DNA of 64,000 nt from Actinospineispora eucalypti. GTDB taxonomy: Bacteria > Actinomycetota > Actinomycetes > Mycobacteriales > Pseudonocardiaceae. Numbering within the stretch: the first letter of the stretch is position 1; every line of letters starts with the position of its first letter. A model generated the notes under the pieces. The model had not been told where the DNA came from. It ran no database searches and was given only the letters and a program-made list of their open reading frames with translations. The position numbers and the translations under genes were made by a program. Positions 17,735-26,867 of the stretch are shown piece by piece. The DNA lies in contig JACHMT010000001.1 of NCBI GenBank assembly GCA_014208095.1, forward strand, positions 310,001 through 374,000, given 5' to 3'.

Positions 17735-17965
17735 CCCGAGCCCCTCCAAAGGGTGATTCCGATGGAGTGCAGTCTCTCTCTTTCTGTCGGTCAAGGCGAT
17801 CACAAGTAGATAACCGGTTTGATCAACATTAAATCGGCACAAAGCTGGCGTCGTCTTTCACCAGCGAAAACCGGTCGATGGGCGGCCCGGGCGCGGACTA
17901 CACTCGGCCGCGCGCACCGGCCCCGACCAGGGGGGCCGGCGTCAACGGGGACGGGCGGCGCACCG

Positions 17966-19186
17966 ATGTACTTCGCCGAAGCGGTCACGATGGCCTTCCG
18001 GGCGTTGCGGACGAACCGGTTGCGCTCGGCGCTGACCACCCTCGGCATCGTGATCGGTGTGTCGGCGGTGATCCTGCTGGTCGGCCTGGGCACCGGCATG
18101 CGCAACGGGTTCAACGAGGCCTTCGGCGCCTACGCCCGGGTCATCACGCTGACCAAGGTCCAGGGCTCGGTCCCCGGAGGCGGCCAGCCCAGGGACCTGC
18201 GCGACGCGGACGTGACGGCGTTGCAGGACCGGCAGGCGGCGCCGGACATCTCCGCCGTCGAGCCGCAGCTGAGCGGCCGCACCATCATCTCGGCCGGCGC
18301 CGGCAGCCAGATCACCGCCATAGTCCAGGGCGTCGGGCCGAACTTCCTCACCGTGGCCAAGCGGGACATCGTCCTCGGGCGCATGTTCACCCCGACCGAG
18401 GCTCAGGACCGGGAGCGGGTCGCGCTGATCGGGCCGGAGGTGGTCAGGGACCTGTTCGGCGGCGACAACGCCAAGGCGCTCGGTTCGGTGGTGCGGATCG
18501 ACCGGGGATCCTTCGAGGTCATCGGCATCCTCAAGTCGGCCGGCGAGTTCGACAACGTGGCGCTCATGCCGCTCAGCGCCGCGCGCTCGTACCTGCTCGG
18601 CGGGGCGGACAAGGTCACGTACGTCATGGTCCAGGCGGCCACCGTCCCGCAGGTGCCGGCGGCGCTCGAGCAGGTCGAGCGGATCATGGACCAGCGGCAC
18701 AACATCGCCGACCCGGGGAAGCGCGACTACGAGACCGAGGCGCTGCAGAAACAGCTGGACGAGATCAACACGTTCATGGGCTTCCTGAACGCCTTCACCG
18801 TGGCGGTCGCCGCCATCTCACTGCTGGTCGGGGCCATCGGGGTCGCCAACATCATGCTGGTCTCGGTCACCGAGCGCACGCGGGAGATCGGCATCCGCAA
18901 GGCGCTCGGCGCGCCGAGGGCCGCGATCATGAAGCAGTTCCTGATCGAGTCGGTCGTGCTGGCCGGGATGGGCGGACTGGCCGGCGTCACCGTCGGGGTG
19001 AGCCTGGTCCTCGCCAGCCAGGAGATCATGCGCCGGGCGGCTCCGGACTTCGGCACGCCGGAGCTGTCCTGGGTCGCCGTGGTGGTGGCGTTCACGGTGA
19101 GCATGGTGATCGGGCTGGTGGCCGGCGGGTACCCGGCCTACCGGGCGGCCACGCTGCGGCCGGTCCAGGCGCTGCGTTACGAATGA
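17966..19186 (+). CDS. ABC transporter permease, FtsX/MacB type
   Basis: A 406-residue permease. An N-terminal membrane segment (about residues 20-45) is followed by a MacB-like periplasmic core domain (about 50-260), then three C-terminal membrane segments with the FtsX signature ERTREIGIRKALGAPRAAIMKQFLIESVVLAG. Such permeases normally work with a LolD/MacB-like ATPase, but no ATPase gene is adjacent. The ATG at 17966 is the first good start. The 3' end carries an exact 17-nt tandem duplication that repeats the stop codon. Confidence 0.88.
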   Translation: MYFAEAVTMAFRALRTNRLRSALTTLGIVIGVSAVILLVGLGTGMRNGFNEAFGAYARVITLTKVQGSVPGGGQPRDLRDADVTALQDRQAAPDISAVEPQLSGRTIISAGAGSQITAIVQGVGPNFLTVAKRDIVLGRMFTPTEAQDRERVALIGPEVVRDLFGGDNAKALGSVVRIDRGSFEVIGILKSAGEFDNVALMPLSAARSYLLGGADKVTYVMVQAATVPQVPAALEQVERIMDQRHNIADPGKRDYETEALQKQLDEINTFMGFLNAFTVAVAAISLLVGAIGVANIMLVSVTERTREIGIRKALGAPRAAIMKQFLIESVVLAGMGGLAGVTVGVSLVLASQEIMRRAAPDFGTPELSWVAVVVAFTVSMVIGLVAGGYPAYRAATLRPVQALRYE

Positions 19187-19204
19187 AGCTGCGTTACGAA
19201 TGAA

Positions 19205-19243
19205 CGAGCGCGGGCGGAGTTGGTCAGGCCCCGCCCGCGCTCG
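19205..19243. terminator. Bidirectional terminator hairpin between permease and pckG
   Basis: A perfect 13-bp stem, CGAGCGCGGGCGG ... CCGCCCGCGCTCG, with a 13-nt loop sits between the two convergent stop codons and can serve both strands. Confidence 0.8.
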
Positions 19244-19255
19244 ATGGCACCGAGA

Positions 19256-21079
19256 TCAGCCGAGGCGCTGCTTGAGCGCCTCCAGCTCGTCCCGCATGGA
19301 CGACGGCAGCGACTCGCCGATCTGCTCGAACCATTCCTCGATCAGCGGCAGCTCGCGGCGCCAGTCCTCGGCGTTCACCGCGAGGCTGGCCTCGATGTCG
19401 CTTGCCTCGGCGGCCAGGCCGTCCAGGTCGATCTGCTCCGGCGTGGGCACGAAGCCGATCGGAGTCTCCACGGCGGCGGCCTTGCCCTCGATCCGCTCGA
19501 TCATCCACTTCAGCACCCGGCTGTTCTCGCCGAAGCCGGGCCACAGGAAGCGCCGGTCCTCGCCGCGCCGGAACCAGTTCACGCAGAAGATCCGGGGCAG
19601 CTTGGTGGCGTCCGCGCCCTTGCCCACGTCGATCCAGTGCTGGAAGTAGTCACCGGCGGCGTAGCCCAGGAACGGCAGCATGGCCATCGGGTCGCGGCGC
19701 ACCATGCCCACCTTGCCGGCGGCGGCGGCGGTCTTCTCCGACGACAGCGTGGCGCCGACGAAAACGCCGTGCTGCCAGTCCCGGGACTCGGCCACCAGCG
19801 GCACGGTGTCCGCCCGCCGGCCGCCGAAGATGATCGCCGAGATCGGCACGCCGTTCGGGTCGTCCCACTCCGGCGCGACCACCGGGCACTGGGAGATGGG
19901 CGTGGTGTAGCGGGAGTTGGGGTGCGCGGCGTTGAAGTCCGAGTCGGGAGTCCACTCCTGGCCGGTCCAGGCGGTGGCCCGCTCCGGGGCGTTCTCCAGG
20001 CCCTCCCACCAGATGTCGCCGTCCTCGGTCAGCGCCACGTTGGTGAACAGGGAGTTGCCCTGCTCGATGGTGCGCATCGCGTTCGGGTTGGTCTGGTAGT
20101 TGGTGCCGGGGGCCACGCCGAAGAAGCCGAACTCCGGGTTCACCGCGTACAGCCGGCCGTCCTGGCCGAACCGCATCCAGGCGATGTCGTCGCCCACGGT
20201 CTGCGCGGTCCACCCGGGCACGGTGGGCTGCAGCATGGCCAGGTTGGTCTTGCCACAGGCACTCGGGAACGCCGCCGCGACGTAGTAGTCCTTCTTCTCC
20301 GGGCTGGTCAGCTTGAGGATCAGCATGTGCTCGGCCAGCCAGCCCTCGTCGTGCGCGATGGCCGACGCGATGCGCAGCGCGTAGCACTTCTTGCCCAGCA
20401 GCGCGTTGCCGCCGTAGCCCGAGCCGAAGCTCCAGATCTCCCGGGACTCCGGGAAGTGGCTGATGTACTTGGTCTCGTTGCACGGCCAGGCCACGTCCCG
20501 CTGGCCGGGCTCCAGCGGGGCGCCGACGGAGTGCAGGCAGGGCACGAACTTGTCACCCGCCGGGCCGTCGAACAGCGGAAGCACCCGCGAGCCCATCCGG
20601 GTCATGATCCGCATGGAGGCGACCACGTACTCCGAGTCGGTGATCTCCACGCCCAGCATCGGCTGTTCGGCGTCGGTCGGCCCCATACAGAACGGGACGA
20701 CGTACATGGTCCGGCCGCGCATGCAGCCGGTGAACAGCCCGGTGAGGATCCCGCGCATCTCCGCCGGGTCCATCCAGTTGTTGGTCGGGCCGGCGCCCTC
20801 GGGGGACTCCGAGCAGATGAACGTGCGCTCCTCCACCCGCGCCACGTCCTTCGGGTCGGAGGCGCACCAGAACGAATTGGGCTTCTTCTCCGGATTGAGG
20901 CGCTTGAAGGTCCCCGCGTCCACCAGCGCGGAGGTCATCCGGTCCCACTCCTCCGCCGAACCGTCCGCCCAGACAATGCGGTCCGGCGTGGTCAGCTCCG
21001 CAACCTCTTTAACCCACTTCAGCAGGCGTTTATTGGTGGTCGGGGCATTATCTATGCCGGGAACCGTGGCTGCGGTCAT
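19256..21079 (-). CDS. pckG: Phosphoenolpyruvate carboxykinase (GTP)
   Basis: A 607-residue GTP-dependent PEP carboxykinase that interconverts oxaloacetate and PEP at the gluconeogenic node. The P-loop FPSACGKTN is at residues 271-279. The substrate-binding stretch [22 protein letters not shown] and the metal-binding DDIAWMRFG region are present, and the length matches the family. The ATG at 21079 follows CAAGGAGACG. It is monocistronic, ending at a hairpin shared with the permease gene. Confidence 0.97.
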   Translation of the reverse strand: MTAATVPGIDNAPTTNKRLLKWVKEVAELTTPDRIVWADGSAEEWDRMTSALVDAGTFKRLNPEKKPNSFWCASDPKDVARVEERTFICSESPEGAGPTNNWMDPAEMRGILTGLFTGCMRGRTMYVVPFCMGPTDAEQPMLGVEITDSEYVVASMRIMTRMGSRVLPLFDGPAGDKFVPCLHSVGAPLEPGQRDVAWPCNETKYISHFPESREIWSFGSGYGGNALLGKKCYALRIASAIAHDEGWLAEHMLILKLTSPEKKDYYVAAAFPSACGKTNLAMLQPTVPGWTAQTVGDDIAWMRFGQDGRLYAVNPEFGFFGVAPGTNYQTNPNAMRTIEQGNSLFTNVALTEDGDIWWEGLENAPERATAWTGQEWTPDSDFNAAHPNSRYTTPISQCPVVAPEWDDPNGVPISAIIFGGRRADTVPLVAESRDWQHGVFVGATLSSEKTAAAAGKVGMVRRDPMAMLPFLGYAAGDYFQHWIDVGKGADATKLPRIFCVNWFRRGEDRRFLWPGFGENSRVLKWMIERIEGKAAAVETPIGFVPTPEQIDLDGLAAEASDIEASLAVNAEDWRRELPLIEEWFEQIGESLPSSMRDELEALKQRLG

Positions 21080-21397
21080 GTTCGCGTCTCCTTGTAGCGG
21101 ACGGTCGGTGAAAACGACTTAACGGCCCGCCGCCGGTGGGCGGCGACGGGCGGGTGGTGAGTGGGATGAGGTCCAGAAGGTTAGTCCCGCCTGTGCCTCG
21201 GCACAGCACCCCTCGACTGTCGGATCACTCACAGGAGCGATCAAGGGAAACGATTCAGATGAGAGATTGCGGGATACCTCACAGCGGTAAGCGCTTAACC
21301 GGGTAACCCCTGAGGTCACGTCCGGGTAACGGTCCGGTGCGGCCAGGGGTGCTTTTCGACCGGGAATGTCGGGGGTGCGCAGTAGTGTTCCGGAGCT
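21080..21397. promoter_or_regulatory. Divergent promoter region of pckG and doxX
   Basis: 318 nt without a gene. Visible structures are a GC-rich inverted repeat at 21125-21152 close to pckG, and a perfect 10-nt palindrome TAAGCGCTTA at 21288-21297 inside a near-symmetric GGTAAGCGCTTAACC. The latter is a reasonable operator candidate for one of the two genes; no regulator can be named. Confidence 0.45.
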
Positions 21398-21823
21398 ATG
21401 AGCACAATCCCCCCTCAGTTCTTTGCAAACCGCGTCACGGGCGGCCTCGCGGTCGTCGCCACCGTCATTCGCATCATTGTCGGGTTAGGCTTTATAGCGG
21501 CCGGCGCGATGAAATTCGTCGACCTCGACCTGGCTACCCAGGGCATGGCCGCCGCCGGTTACCCGAACACCCCGGTGATCGCGATTCTGCTCGGCCTGAG
21601 CGAGCTAGGCTCCGGGCTGCTGCTGACCATCGGCCTGGCCACCCGGCTGGCGGCGGGCTGGCTGGTGATCGTCATGATCGGCGCGACCATCGCCAACTTC
21701 ATGACCATGCCGCCGGCCGCGCCGATCACCATCGTGCTGCTGATCCTCAACGCGTTCCTGCTGTGGGCCGGCCCCGGCAAGGCCGCCATGGACAACAAGC
21801 TGGCGGCCCGCCAGGCGGTGTGA
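21398..21823 (+). CDS. DoxX family membrane protein
   Basis: A 141-residue protein with four hydrophobic helices and the DoxX signature VGLGFIAAGAMKFVD followed by GYPNTPVIAILLGLSELGSGLLLTIGLATRLAAG. DoxX-like proteins are small membrane subunits, in mycobacteria associated with thiol redox balance; the role here is not known. The ATG at 21398 follows CCGGAG. It is transcribed alone, with its stop 28 nt from the convergent TldD-family gene. Confidence 0.85.
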   Translation: MSTIPPQFFANRVTGGLAVVATVIRIIVGLGFIAAGAMKFVDLDLATQGMAAAGYPNTPVIAILLGLSELGSGLLLTIGLATRLAAGWLVIVMIGATIANFMTMPPAAPITIVLLILNAFLLWAGPGKAAMDNKLAARQAV

Positions 21824-21850
21824 GCCCGCCGCGGCCGTGCGGGCCCCGGC

Positions 21851-23266
21851 TCAGGTGGCCTGGCTGACGCTGGCCATGTTGAAGTCGGGGACCCGCACGG
21901 GGGCGGTCACGGTGCGGGTGAACCAGTCCTTGAACTCCCGGGGGAGGGTTCGTTCAGACGCGCCGACCTGCTGCGCCCGGCGCAGCAGGTCGAGCGGTGA
22001 CTCGTTGAACCGGAAGTTGTTCACCTCGCCGACCACCTCGCCGTTCTCCACCAGGTAGACCCCGTCCCTGGTCAGGCCGGTGACCAGCAGCGTGGCCGGC
22101 TCGACCATCCGGATGTACCACAGGCAGGTGAGCAGCAGGCCACGCTCGACGCCGCGCACCAGCTCGGCGGTGCTCTCCGGGCCACCGCCGCTGACCAGCA
22201 GGTTGTCCCCCGGCACCGTGAACTCGGCGCCGAACTCCTTGGCCGCCGCGCGCGGGTAGGCCAGCGCGTTGACCACGCCGTCGCGTAGCCAGTCCACCCG
22301 GCGCAGCGGGGCGCCGTTGTCGAACACGCTGACCTCGTCGCTCGAGTGCGTGGTGACCAGGAACGGGGCGGTCTCCAGGCCCGGGGCGAACGGGTCGCTG
22401 GTCATGCTGACCGGGATCTGGGTGATGCGTTCGCCGATGCCGCCGATCCCGTCGGCCCCCTTGGCGAACGCGCTGCGCCCCTCCTCGGCCGGTCGGCCCA
22501 CCATCTCCCAGCACATGTACGTGAGTAGGTCGGCCATCGCCGACGGGGGCAACACGGTGTCGTACCGGCCGGCAGGCAGGTCCACCCTGCGCTCGCCCCA
22601 GGACAGCCGGGTGGCCAGCTCGGCGTCCAGGGCGAGCAGGTCCAGCGCGGCGTAGTCCCCGGCGGTCGGCGTGGACCGGCCGCCCCACGCGGAGCGGGCC
22701 AGGTCGGCGGTCTTGGCGTTCAGCTCCACCGACCCGGTCGGCTGGGTCCACCGCCGGCGCACCCCGGTGGAGGTGCCCAGCCAGGTGGTGGTCACCTCGT
22801 GGCTGGCGAACCCGTACAGGATCCGGCCCTCGGCCTTGCCGCGCCCGAAGCCCTCGGCCAGCTCCTCGGCCAGCCGCGCGTACACCGCGATGGAGGTCTC
22901 GCCGGCCGGGTCCGCCCAGCCGTCACCGTTGCCGTCGCCGGGCTCCGGCAGGTCCGCCACGTCGCGCGCCGGGCCGGCCTGGCGGGCGGCGGCCTCGGCG
23001 GCGCGCACCGTGGTCTCGATCTCTTGTGGGTCGCTGACCTGTGCGGACGAGCTGACCACGCCGGCCGCCGTGCCTCCATCCAGCCGGATGAAGGCGATCA
23101 CCGCCCAGCTCAGCGCGGTGCTGTGCCCGTTGGTGGTCATGGTGTTGTTGGCCCAGCGCAGCACCGCCTCGCTGGACTCGTTGACCACCACCACCCGGCC
23201 GGCGGTGTCCGCGCCGCCGGGCACGGCCAGCGCCCGCTCGACCAGATCCTGTGCGCGCATGCTCAC
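21851..23266 (-). CDS. TldD/PmbA family protein, TldE-like subunit
   Basis: A 471-residue member of the TldD/PmbA family. It lacks the HExxxH zinc motif of its neighbour, as expected for the non-catalytic TldE/PmbA partner of the heterodimeric protease that trims modified peptides and antitoxins. Recognisable segments are LLVSGGGPESTAELVRGVERGLLLTCLWYIR and TLLVTGLTRDGVYLVENGEVVGEVNNFRFNES at the C-terminus. The GTG at 23266 overlaps the stop of the upstream gene (GTGA) and has AGGGGGG before it; an ATG lies two codons inside. Confidence 0.88.
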   Translation of the reverse strand: MSMRAQDLVERALAVPGGADTAGRVVVVNESSEAVLRWANNTMTTNGHSTALSWAVIAFIRLDGGTAAGVVSSSAQVSDPQEIETTVRAAEAAARQAGPARDVADLPEPGDGNGDGWADPAGETSIAVYARLAEELAEGFGRGKAEGRILYGFASHEVTTTWLGTSTGVRRRWTQPTGSVELNAKTADLARSAWGGRSTPTAGDYAALDLLALDAELATRLSWGERRVDLPAGRYDTVLPPSAMADLLTYMCWEMVGRPAEEGRSAFAKGADGIGGIGERITQIPVSMTSDPFAPGLETAPFLVTTHSSDEVSVFDNGAPLRRVDWLRDGVVNALAYPRAAAKEFGAEFTVPGDNLLVSGGGPESTAELVRGVERGLLLTCLWYIRMVEPATLLVTGLTRDGVYLVENGEVVGEVNNFRFNESPLDLLRRAQQVGASERTLPREFKDWFTRTVTAPVRVPDFNMASVSQAT

Positions 23267-24774
23267 CGGCCCCCCTCGCGTGCCGTGTTCAGCACGTTGA
23301 CCTGCTCGAACAGCGCGGGCGGGCAGCCGTGACTGACCGCCGCCACCTGGCCCGGCTGGGCCTTCCCGCAGTTCAGCGCGCCGCCGAGCACCCAGGAGGA
23401 CGGCCCGCCGATGCCGCGCATCGAGCCCCAGAAGTCGGTCGTGGTTGCCTGGTAGGCGACGTCGCGCAGCTGTCCGGCCAGCTTTCCGGCCTCGATGCGG
23501 AAGAACCGCTGCCCGGTGAACTGGAAGTTGTACCGCTGCATGTCGATCGACCAGGATTTGTCGCCGACGATGTAGATGCCCTTCCGCACGCCGCCGATGA
23601 GGTCGTCCAGCGTGGTGTCGTTCCGCCGGTCGGGTTGGAGTGACACGTTCGCCATCCGTTGAATCGGCACATGGTGCGGTGAGTCCGCGTACGCGCAGCC
23701 GTTGGAGCGGTCCAGGCCGAGCCGGGGGGCGAACGTGCGGTCCAGCTGGTAGCCGACCAGCACGCCGTCGCGCACCAGGTCCCACTCGGTGGTGGCCACG
23801 CCGTCGTCGTCGTAGCCGACGGTGGCCAGGCCGTGCTCGACCGTGCGGTCCCCGGTGACGTGCATCAGCTCGGAGCCGTAGCGCAGCGTGCCGAGCTGGT
23901 CCGGGGTGGCGAAACTGGTGCCGGCGTAGGCGGCCTCGTAACCGATCGCCCGGTCGTACTCGGTGGCGTGGCCGACCGACTCGTGGATGGTCAGCCACAG
24001 GTTGGACGGGTCGATGACCAGGTCGTACGCCCCCGGCTCGACGCTCGGCGCCTTCATCTTCTCGGCCAGCAGCTCGGGCACGCGGGCGATCTCGGCGTCG
24101 AAGTCCCAGCCCGTGCCGGTGGCGTACTCCCAGCCCCGGCCGGCCGGCGGGGCCAGCGTGCGCATGGTCTCGAACACGCCGGCGGCCCGGTCCACGGCGG
24201 TCGCGGTGAACCGGGGCTCCAGCCGGATGCGCTGCTGGATGGTGCGGGTGCCGGCCAGGTCGGCGTAGTACTTGATCTCCTTGACCTGTGGGCAGGCCGC
24301 GTCCACGTGGTCCACCCCGTCGGCCGCCAGCAGGCGCTCCGACCAGTCGGCGAGCAGCGCGATCTTCTCCTGGGTGGGCACGCCGAACGGGTCGATCTCG
24401 TACCCGGAGACCCAGCTGGCGTCGGCGTGCACCGGTTCCTCGGCGCGCGCCACGGGCTCGGTGTTCACCGCGCGCAGGGTGCGGGCGACGGTGACCGCCC
24501 GCTCTGCCGTCTCGGCGGCGTCCGCGCTGGTCAGCCGGTGCGTGGAGGCGAACCCCCAGGTGCCGTCCACGATCACCCGCACGGCCAGGCCCACGGTGAC
24601 CGAGTCGGCGGCGGTGGAAACCACGCCGTCGCGCAGCGCCAGGCTCTGGCTCTGGATGCGTTCCACCCGCAGATCGGCGTGCGCCGCGCCCAGCCCGGCG
24701 GCCCGGCTCAGCGCGGCGTCGGCCAGCGCGTCCAGGGGCAGCGCGCGGAACTCGGCATCAATCCGCTCCCTCAT
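23263..24774 (-). CDS. tldD: TldD family metalloprotease
   Basis: The 503-residue catalytic subunit of a TldD/TldE-type zinc protease. The metal site HESVGH (HExxxH) is at residues 264-269, with the following TEYDRAIGYEAAYAGTSFA and the C-terminal SWSIDMQRYNFQFTGQRFF motif. The ATG at 24774 overlaps the end of the upstream XRE gene by 17 nt; the frame extends farther but that region codes for the regulator in another frame. Context suggests one XRE-tldD-tldE operon. Confidence 0.92.
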   Translation of the reverse strand: MRERIDAEFRALPLDALADAALSRAAGLGAAHADLRVERIQSQSLALRDGVVSTAADSVTVGLAVRVIVDGTWGFASTHRLTSADAAETAERAVTVARTLRAVNTEPVARAEEPVHADASWVSGYEIDPFGVPTQEKIALLADWSERLLAADGVDHVDAACPQVKEIKYYADLAGTRTIQQRIRLEPRFTATAVDRAAGVFETMRTLAPPAGRGWEYATGTGWDFDAEIARVPELLAEKMKAPSVEPGAYDLVIDPSNLWLTIHESVGHATEYDRAIGYEAAYAGTSFATPDQLGTLRYGSELMHVTGDRTVEHGLATVGYDDDGVATTEWDLVRDGVLVGYQLDRTFAPRLGLDRSNGCAYADSPHHVPIQRMANVSLQPDRRNDTTLDDLIGGVRKGIYIVGDKSWSIDMQRYNFQFTGQRFFRIEAGKLAGQLRDVAYQATTTDFWGSMRGIGGPSSWVLGGALNCGKAQPGQVAAVSHGCPPALFEQVNVLNTAREGGR

Positions 24775-25669
24775 GCCGACCGAACCTACCGGCCGCCGCC
24801 CGCGCGCCCGGGCCGAGACCGGCCGGCTCGCCCCGGTCGTCGGCGAGTAGCGCGGCCAGGTCGACAACCGGCAGGGCCAGGCCCTGGAACTCGACCTCGG
24901 CCGGTCGCAACAGGCGGGTCGCCGGCCGCACCGGGCCGGTGCACAGCAACGCGAAGTCGCCGCCACAGCGCAGCAGCGCCGGCCGGTCCGCCACGGCCGG
25001 CCGCACCCACTGGTGACGCCGCCGGCCCAACCCGCGCAACCTGGGTAGATGCTCGCCGCGCAGGTGCAGCACCAGGTGCCGGGTGCGCAGCGGCACGCCC
25101 TGCAGCACCGCCGCCACCTCCCCACCGACCACGACGTCCACGCCGTCATCGGCCGCGATGGCCGCCGTGACCAGCAGGTCGATCAGCCGATCGCCGATCA
25201 GGTCGGCGAGGATGCGCGGCCGGTCGAACGCCGCGTTGATGGCTTCGCCGGTTGGGGTCAGGCCGAGCACCGGCCGCCAGCCCAACGGCTCCAAGGCGGC
25301 GCGCAGGCTGGCCAGGCGAGGCTCCCGCGCGCCGGTGAGCCACCGGGACAGCTGCTCCGGGCGCACCCGGCAGCGCTCCGCCAGCTCGGCCTGATCCAGG
25401 CGGAGGTGGTCACACAGGTAGAGGAGCAGTTCCGGAACGGCCGCGAACCGCACCCGGTCCGGCGCCACCCGGTCGACCCCCAACCCCAGCCTCGGCGGGC
25501 GGAGGTCCGGCTCCTCCGGAACCGGATGCCGCGCCGTCCTCGGCTCGGATTCGGGCAGACCCGCTCCGCCGCGCGCCGGGTTCAGGCTGCCGTCGGCCGG
25601 GTTCGCTCCGGCGTGGGCCTGATTCGCGCTGCCGTCGACCCGGTTCGAGCTGGCGTCGATCTGGCTCAT
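24758..25669 (-). CDS. XRE family regulator with nucleotidyltransferase-like C-terminal region
   Basis: A 303-residue protein in three parts. The N-terminus (1-45) is low complexity, rich in Asn, Ala, Gly and Ser. A helix-turn-helix of the XRE/Cro type follows (LDQAELAERCRVRPEQLSRWLTGAREPRLASLRAALE, about 92-128). The C-terminal region contains VDVVVGGEVAAVLQGVPLRTRHLVLHL, which resembles the start of a minimal nucleotidyltransferase fold; this likeness is inference. Two strong palindromes lie 44-91 nt upstream of the ATG at 25669 and are probable autoregulatory sites. It overlaps tldD, so it probably controls the protease pair. Confidence 0.75.
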   Translation of the reverse strand: MSQIDASSNRVDGSANQAHAGANPADGSLNPARGGAGLPESEPRTARHPVPEEPDLRPPRLGLGVDRVAPDRVRFAAVPELLLYLCDHLRLDQAELAERCRVRPEQLSRWLTGAREPRLASLRAALEPLGWRPVLGLTPTGEAINAAFDRPRILADLIGDRLIDLLVTAAIAADDGVDVVVGGEVAAVLQGVPLRTRHLVLHLRGEHLPRLRGLGRRRHQWVRPAVADRPALLRCGGDFALLCTGPVRPATRLLRPAEVEFQGLALPVVDLAALLADDRGEPAGLGPGARAAAGRFGRHEGAD

Positions 25670-25712
25670 GCGTCGAACGACCTGAGAGTGTCCGGCGGGC
25701 GGCCGGCATCGG

Positions 25713-25760
25713 TTGCCGCTTCCGGCAAAGAAACGCCGTTACATATGCCGGAAGCGGCAA
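25713..25760. promoter_or_regulatory. Paired palindromic operator upstream of the XRE-tldD-tldE operon
   Basis: Two sites with centres 33 bp apart (three helical turns): TTGCCG-cttc-CGGCAA on the left and TGCCG-gaag-CGGCA on the right. Together they form a perfect 15-bp inverted repeat with an 18-nt spacer. The position just upstream of the XRE start fits cooperative autoregulation. Confidence 0.7.
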
Positions 25761-26157
25761 TCGTTCGGACCGACCCGGCCGACCCTCGGGTGCCTGAGGG
25801 ACGAAAGAGGCAGCTGGGGCCAGTGAAGCGGCTTGGCGGGCTCGATCTCGCCCGCGCGATGGCGAGGTCGTGGGCCGTGGAAGGGAGGCGATCAAGGTTG
25901 GCCTCAGGGGCGCGGGGTGATGGCGGGCGGTGGGTCATGGGTCCAGGGTGGCGGGAGCGAGGGCCTGGTGGCGGGGATCGGCGGGGTTTGTGTGCCGTCG
26001 CGAACGGTGCCTACCGAGGGGGTGGGGTGGGGGTGTTTGCAATTGCACATGCAAGTTACGGAAGGGGGCGTGCGGGGGTGTGGACGTGGTTAGCGTCGCG
26101 GTGTGCGTCGGGTTCGGCGCTATCCGTCACGAGCAGAGTCCGGGGAGCGCGAGCGCG
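25761..26157. other. Gene-free G-rich tract
   Basis: About 400 nt with no supported gene. From about 25840 to 26095 the plus strand is strongly G-rich, with several runs of four to six G (gggggtggggtgggggtg) that could form G-quadruplexes. A small AT-rich patch with the palindrome TGCAATTGCA (26037-26046) lies within it. Confidence 0.5.
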
Positions 26158-26724
26158 ATGGCGATCATGGCGACAGTCGAGACGGAGCGGGCCGCGCTGT
26201 TGGACGAGGTGACCGCGTTGCTGGCGGTCAGCACCCGGCGGCTGGCCGTGGTACTGCGCGCGCGGCATGCCGATGCACCCGTGCTGCTCGCCTCGGCCCG
26301 GCACGGGCTGTTCGCGGTCATCCACGGCGGCCGGATACTGGCCGAGATCAGCGAGGCGGACGCCGACGCCTGGCGGCTGGCCGGCCCTCGGACCGTGGCG
26401 ATCGGTGACGCGCTGCCCACGCTCGGTGCACCGGTGCATGGCCTCGGCCTGGACCAGGGCGAACGGCCGGCCGGGTGCACCGACGGGCTGACCTCCGCGA
26501 TGTGGGGGCCGTTCGCCGGGCCGCTCACCGTGGTGGGCACCGCGACCGTCCCCACGCTGCGCACCTCGATCATCGCGGCGGCCGCGATGCTGGCGATTCT
26601 GCTGGACGTGGCCAGCCGGCGGATGGCCGATCCGATGGACGCGAGCAACTGTGCGCACGCCGCGCGAATGGCGAACGAGCTGGCCGGGTATTGGACCCGG
26701 CGCGCGGCCGTTAATATGGCGTAA
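26158..26724 (+). CDS. Hypothetical protein
   Basis: A 188-residue protein I cannot assign. It is soluble and Ala/Leu-rich, with a middle that reads like a small sensory alpha/beta domain (LLASARHGLFAVIHGGRILAEISEADADAWRLAGPRTVAIGDALP) and a hydrophobic helix near residue 140-160 (TSIIAAAAMLAILLDVASRRM). The ATG at 26158 follows CGGGGAG; an ATG three codons later is equally possible. A terminator-like hairpin follows the stop. It stands alone before the ectoine operon, and no functional link is visible. Confidence 0.6.
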   Translation: MAIMATVETERAALLDEVTALLAVSTRRLAVVLRARHADAPVLLASARHGLFAVIHGGRILAEISEADADAWRLAGPRTVAIGDALPTLGAPVHGLGLDQGERPAGCTDGLTSAMWGPFAGPLTVVGTATVPTLRTSIIAAAAMLAILLDVASRRMADPMDASNCAHAARMANELAGYWTRRAAVNMA

Positions 26725-26738
26725 GGCCCGCAGGTGAG

Positions 26739-26763
26739 CGCGCCGCTACCCACTTTCGGCGCG
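26739..26763 (+). terminator. Hairpin terminator
   Basis: A perfect 7-bp stem CGCGCCG ... CGGCGCG with an 11-nt loop lies 15 nt after the stop at 26724, separating that gene from the ectoine operon promoter. Confidence 0.55.
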
Positions 26764-26774
26764 TTCAAACCTGT

Positions 26775-26867
26775 GTGTATTGCTCTTCACAATAGTTTTG
26801 TATTATCGCAGGTCGACGGCGCTGGGCACTGCATCGGGCGACACATGCTGTTAACTTATTGAGCATC
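26775..26867 (+). promoter_or_regulatory. AT-rich promoter region of the ectoine operon
   Basis: This stretch is clearly richer in A and T than its surroundings. Candidate elements are TTGCTC and TATTAT about 15 nt apart (26779-26805), and a TAACTT hexamer at 26852-26857 that would start the mRNA a few bases before the ectA ATG. No Shine-Dalgarno sequence precedes ectA, so a very short or leaderless leader is possible. Confidence 0.4.

Noticed and set aside
16307..17809. 500-codon plus-strand frame opposite cstA
   Set aside because: Antisense shadow of CstA; composition dominated by Arg, Gly and His, no start signals.
17795..17822. CRP-like site upstream of cstA (TGTGATCGCCTTGACC on the minus strand)
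   Set aside because: Only the left half-site matches; the right half (TGACC) is too far from TCACA to claim.
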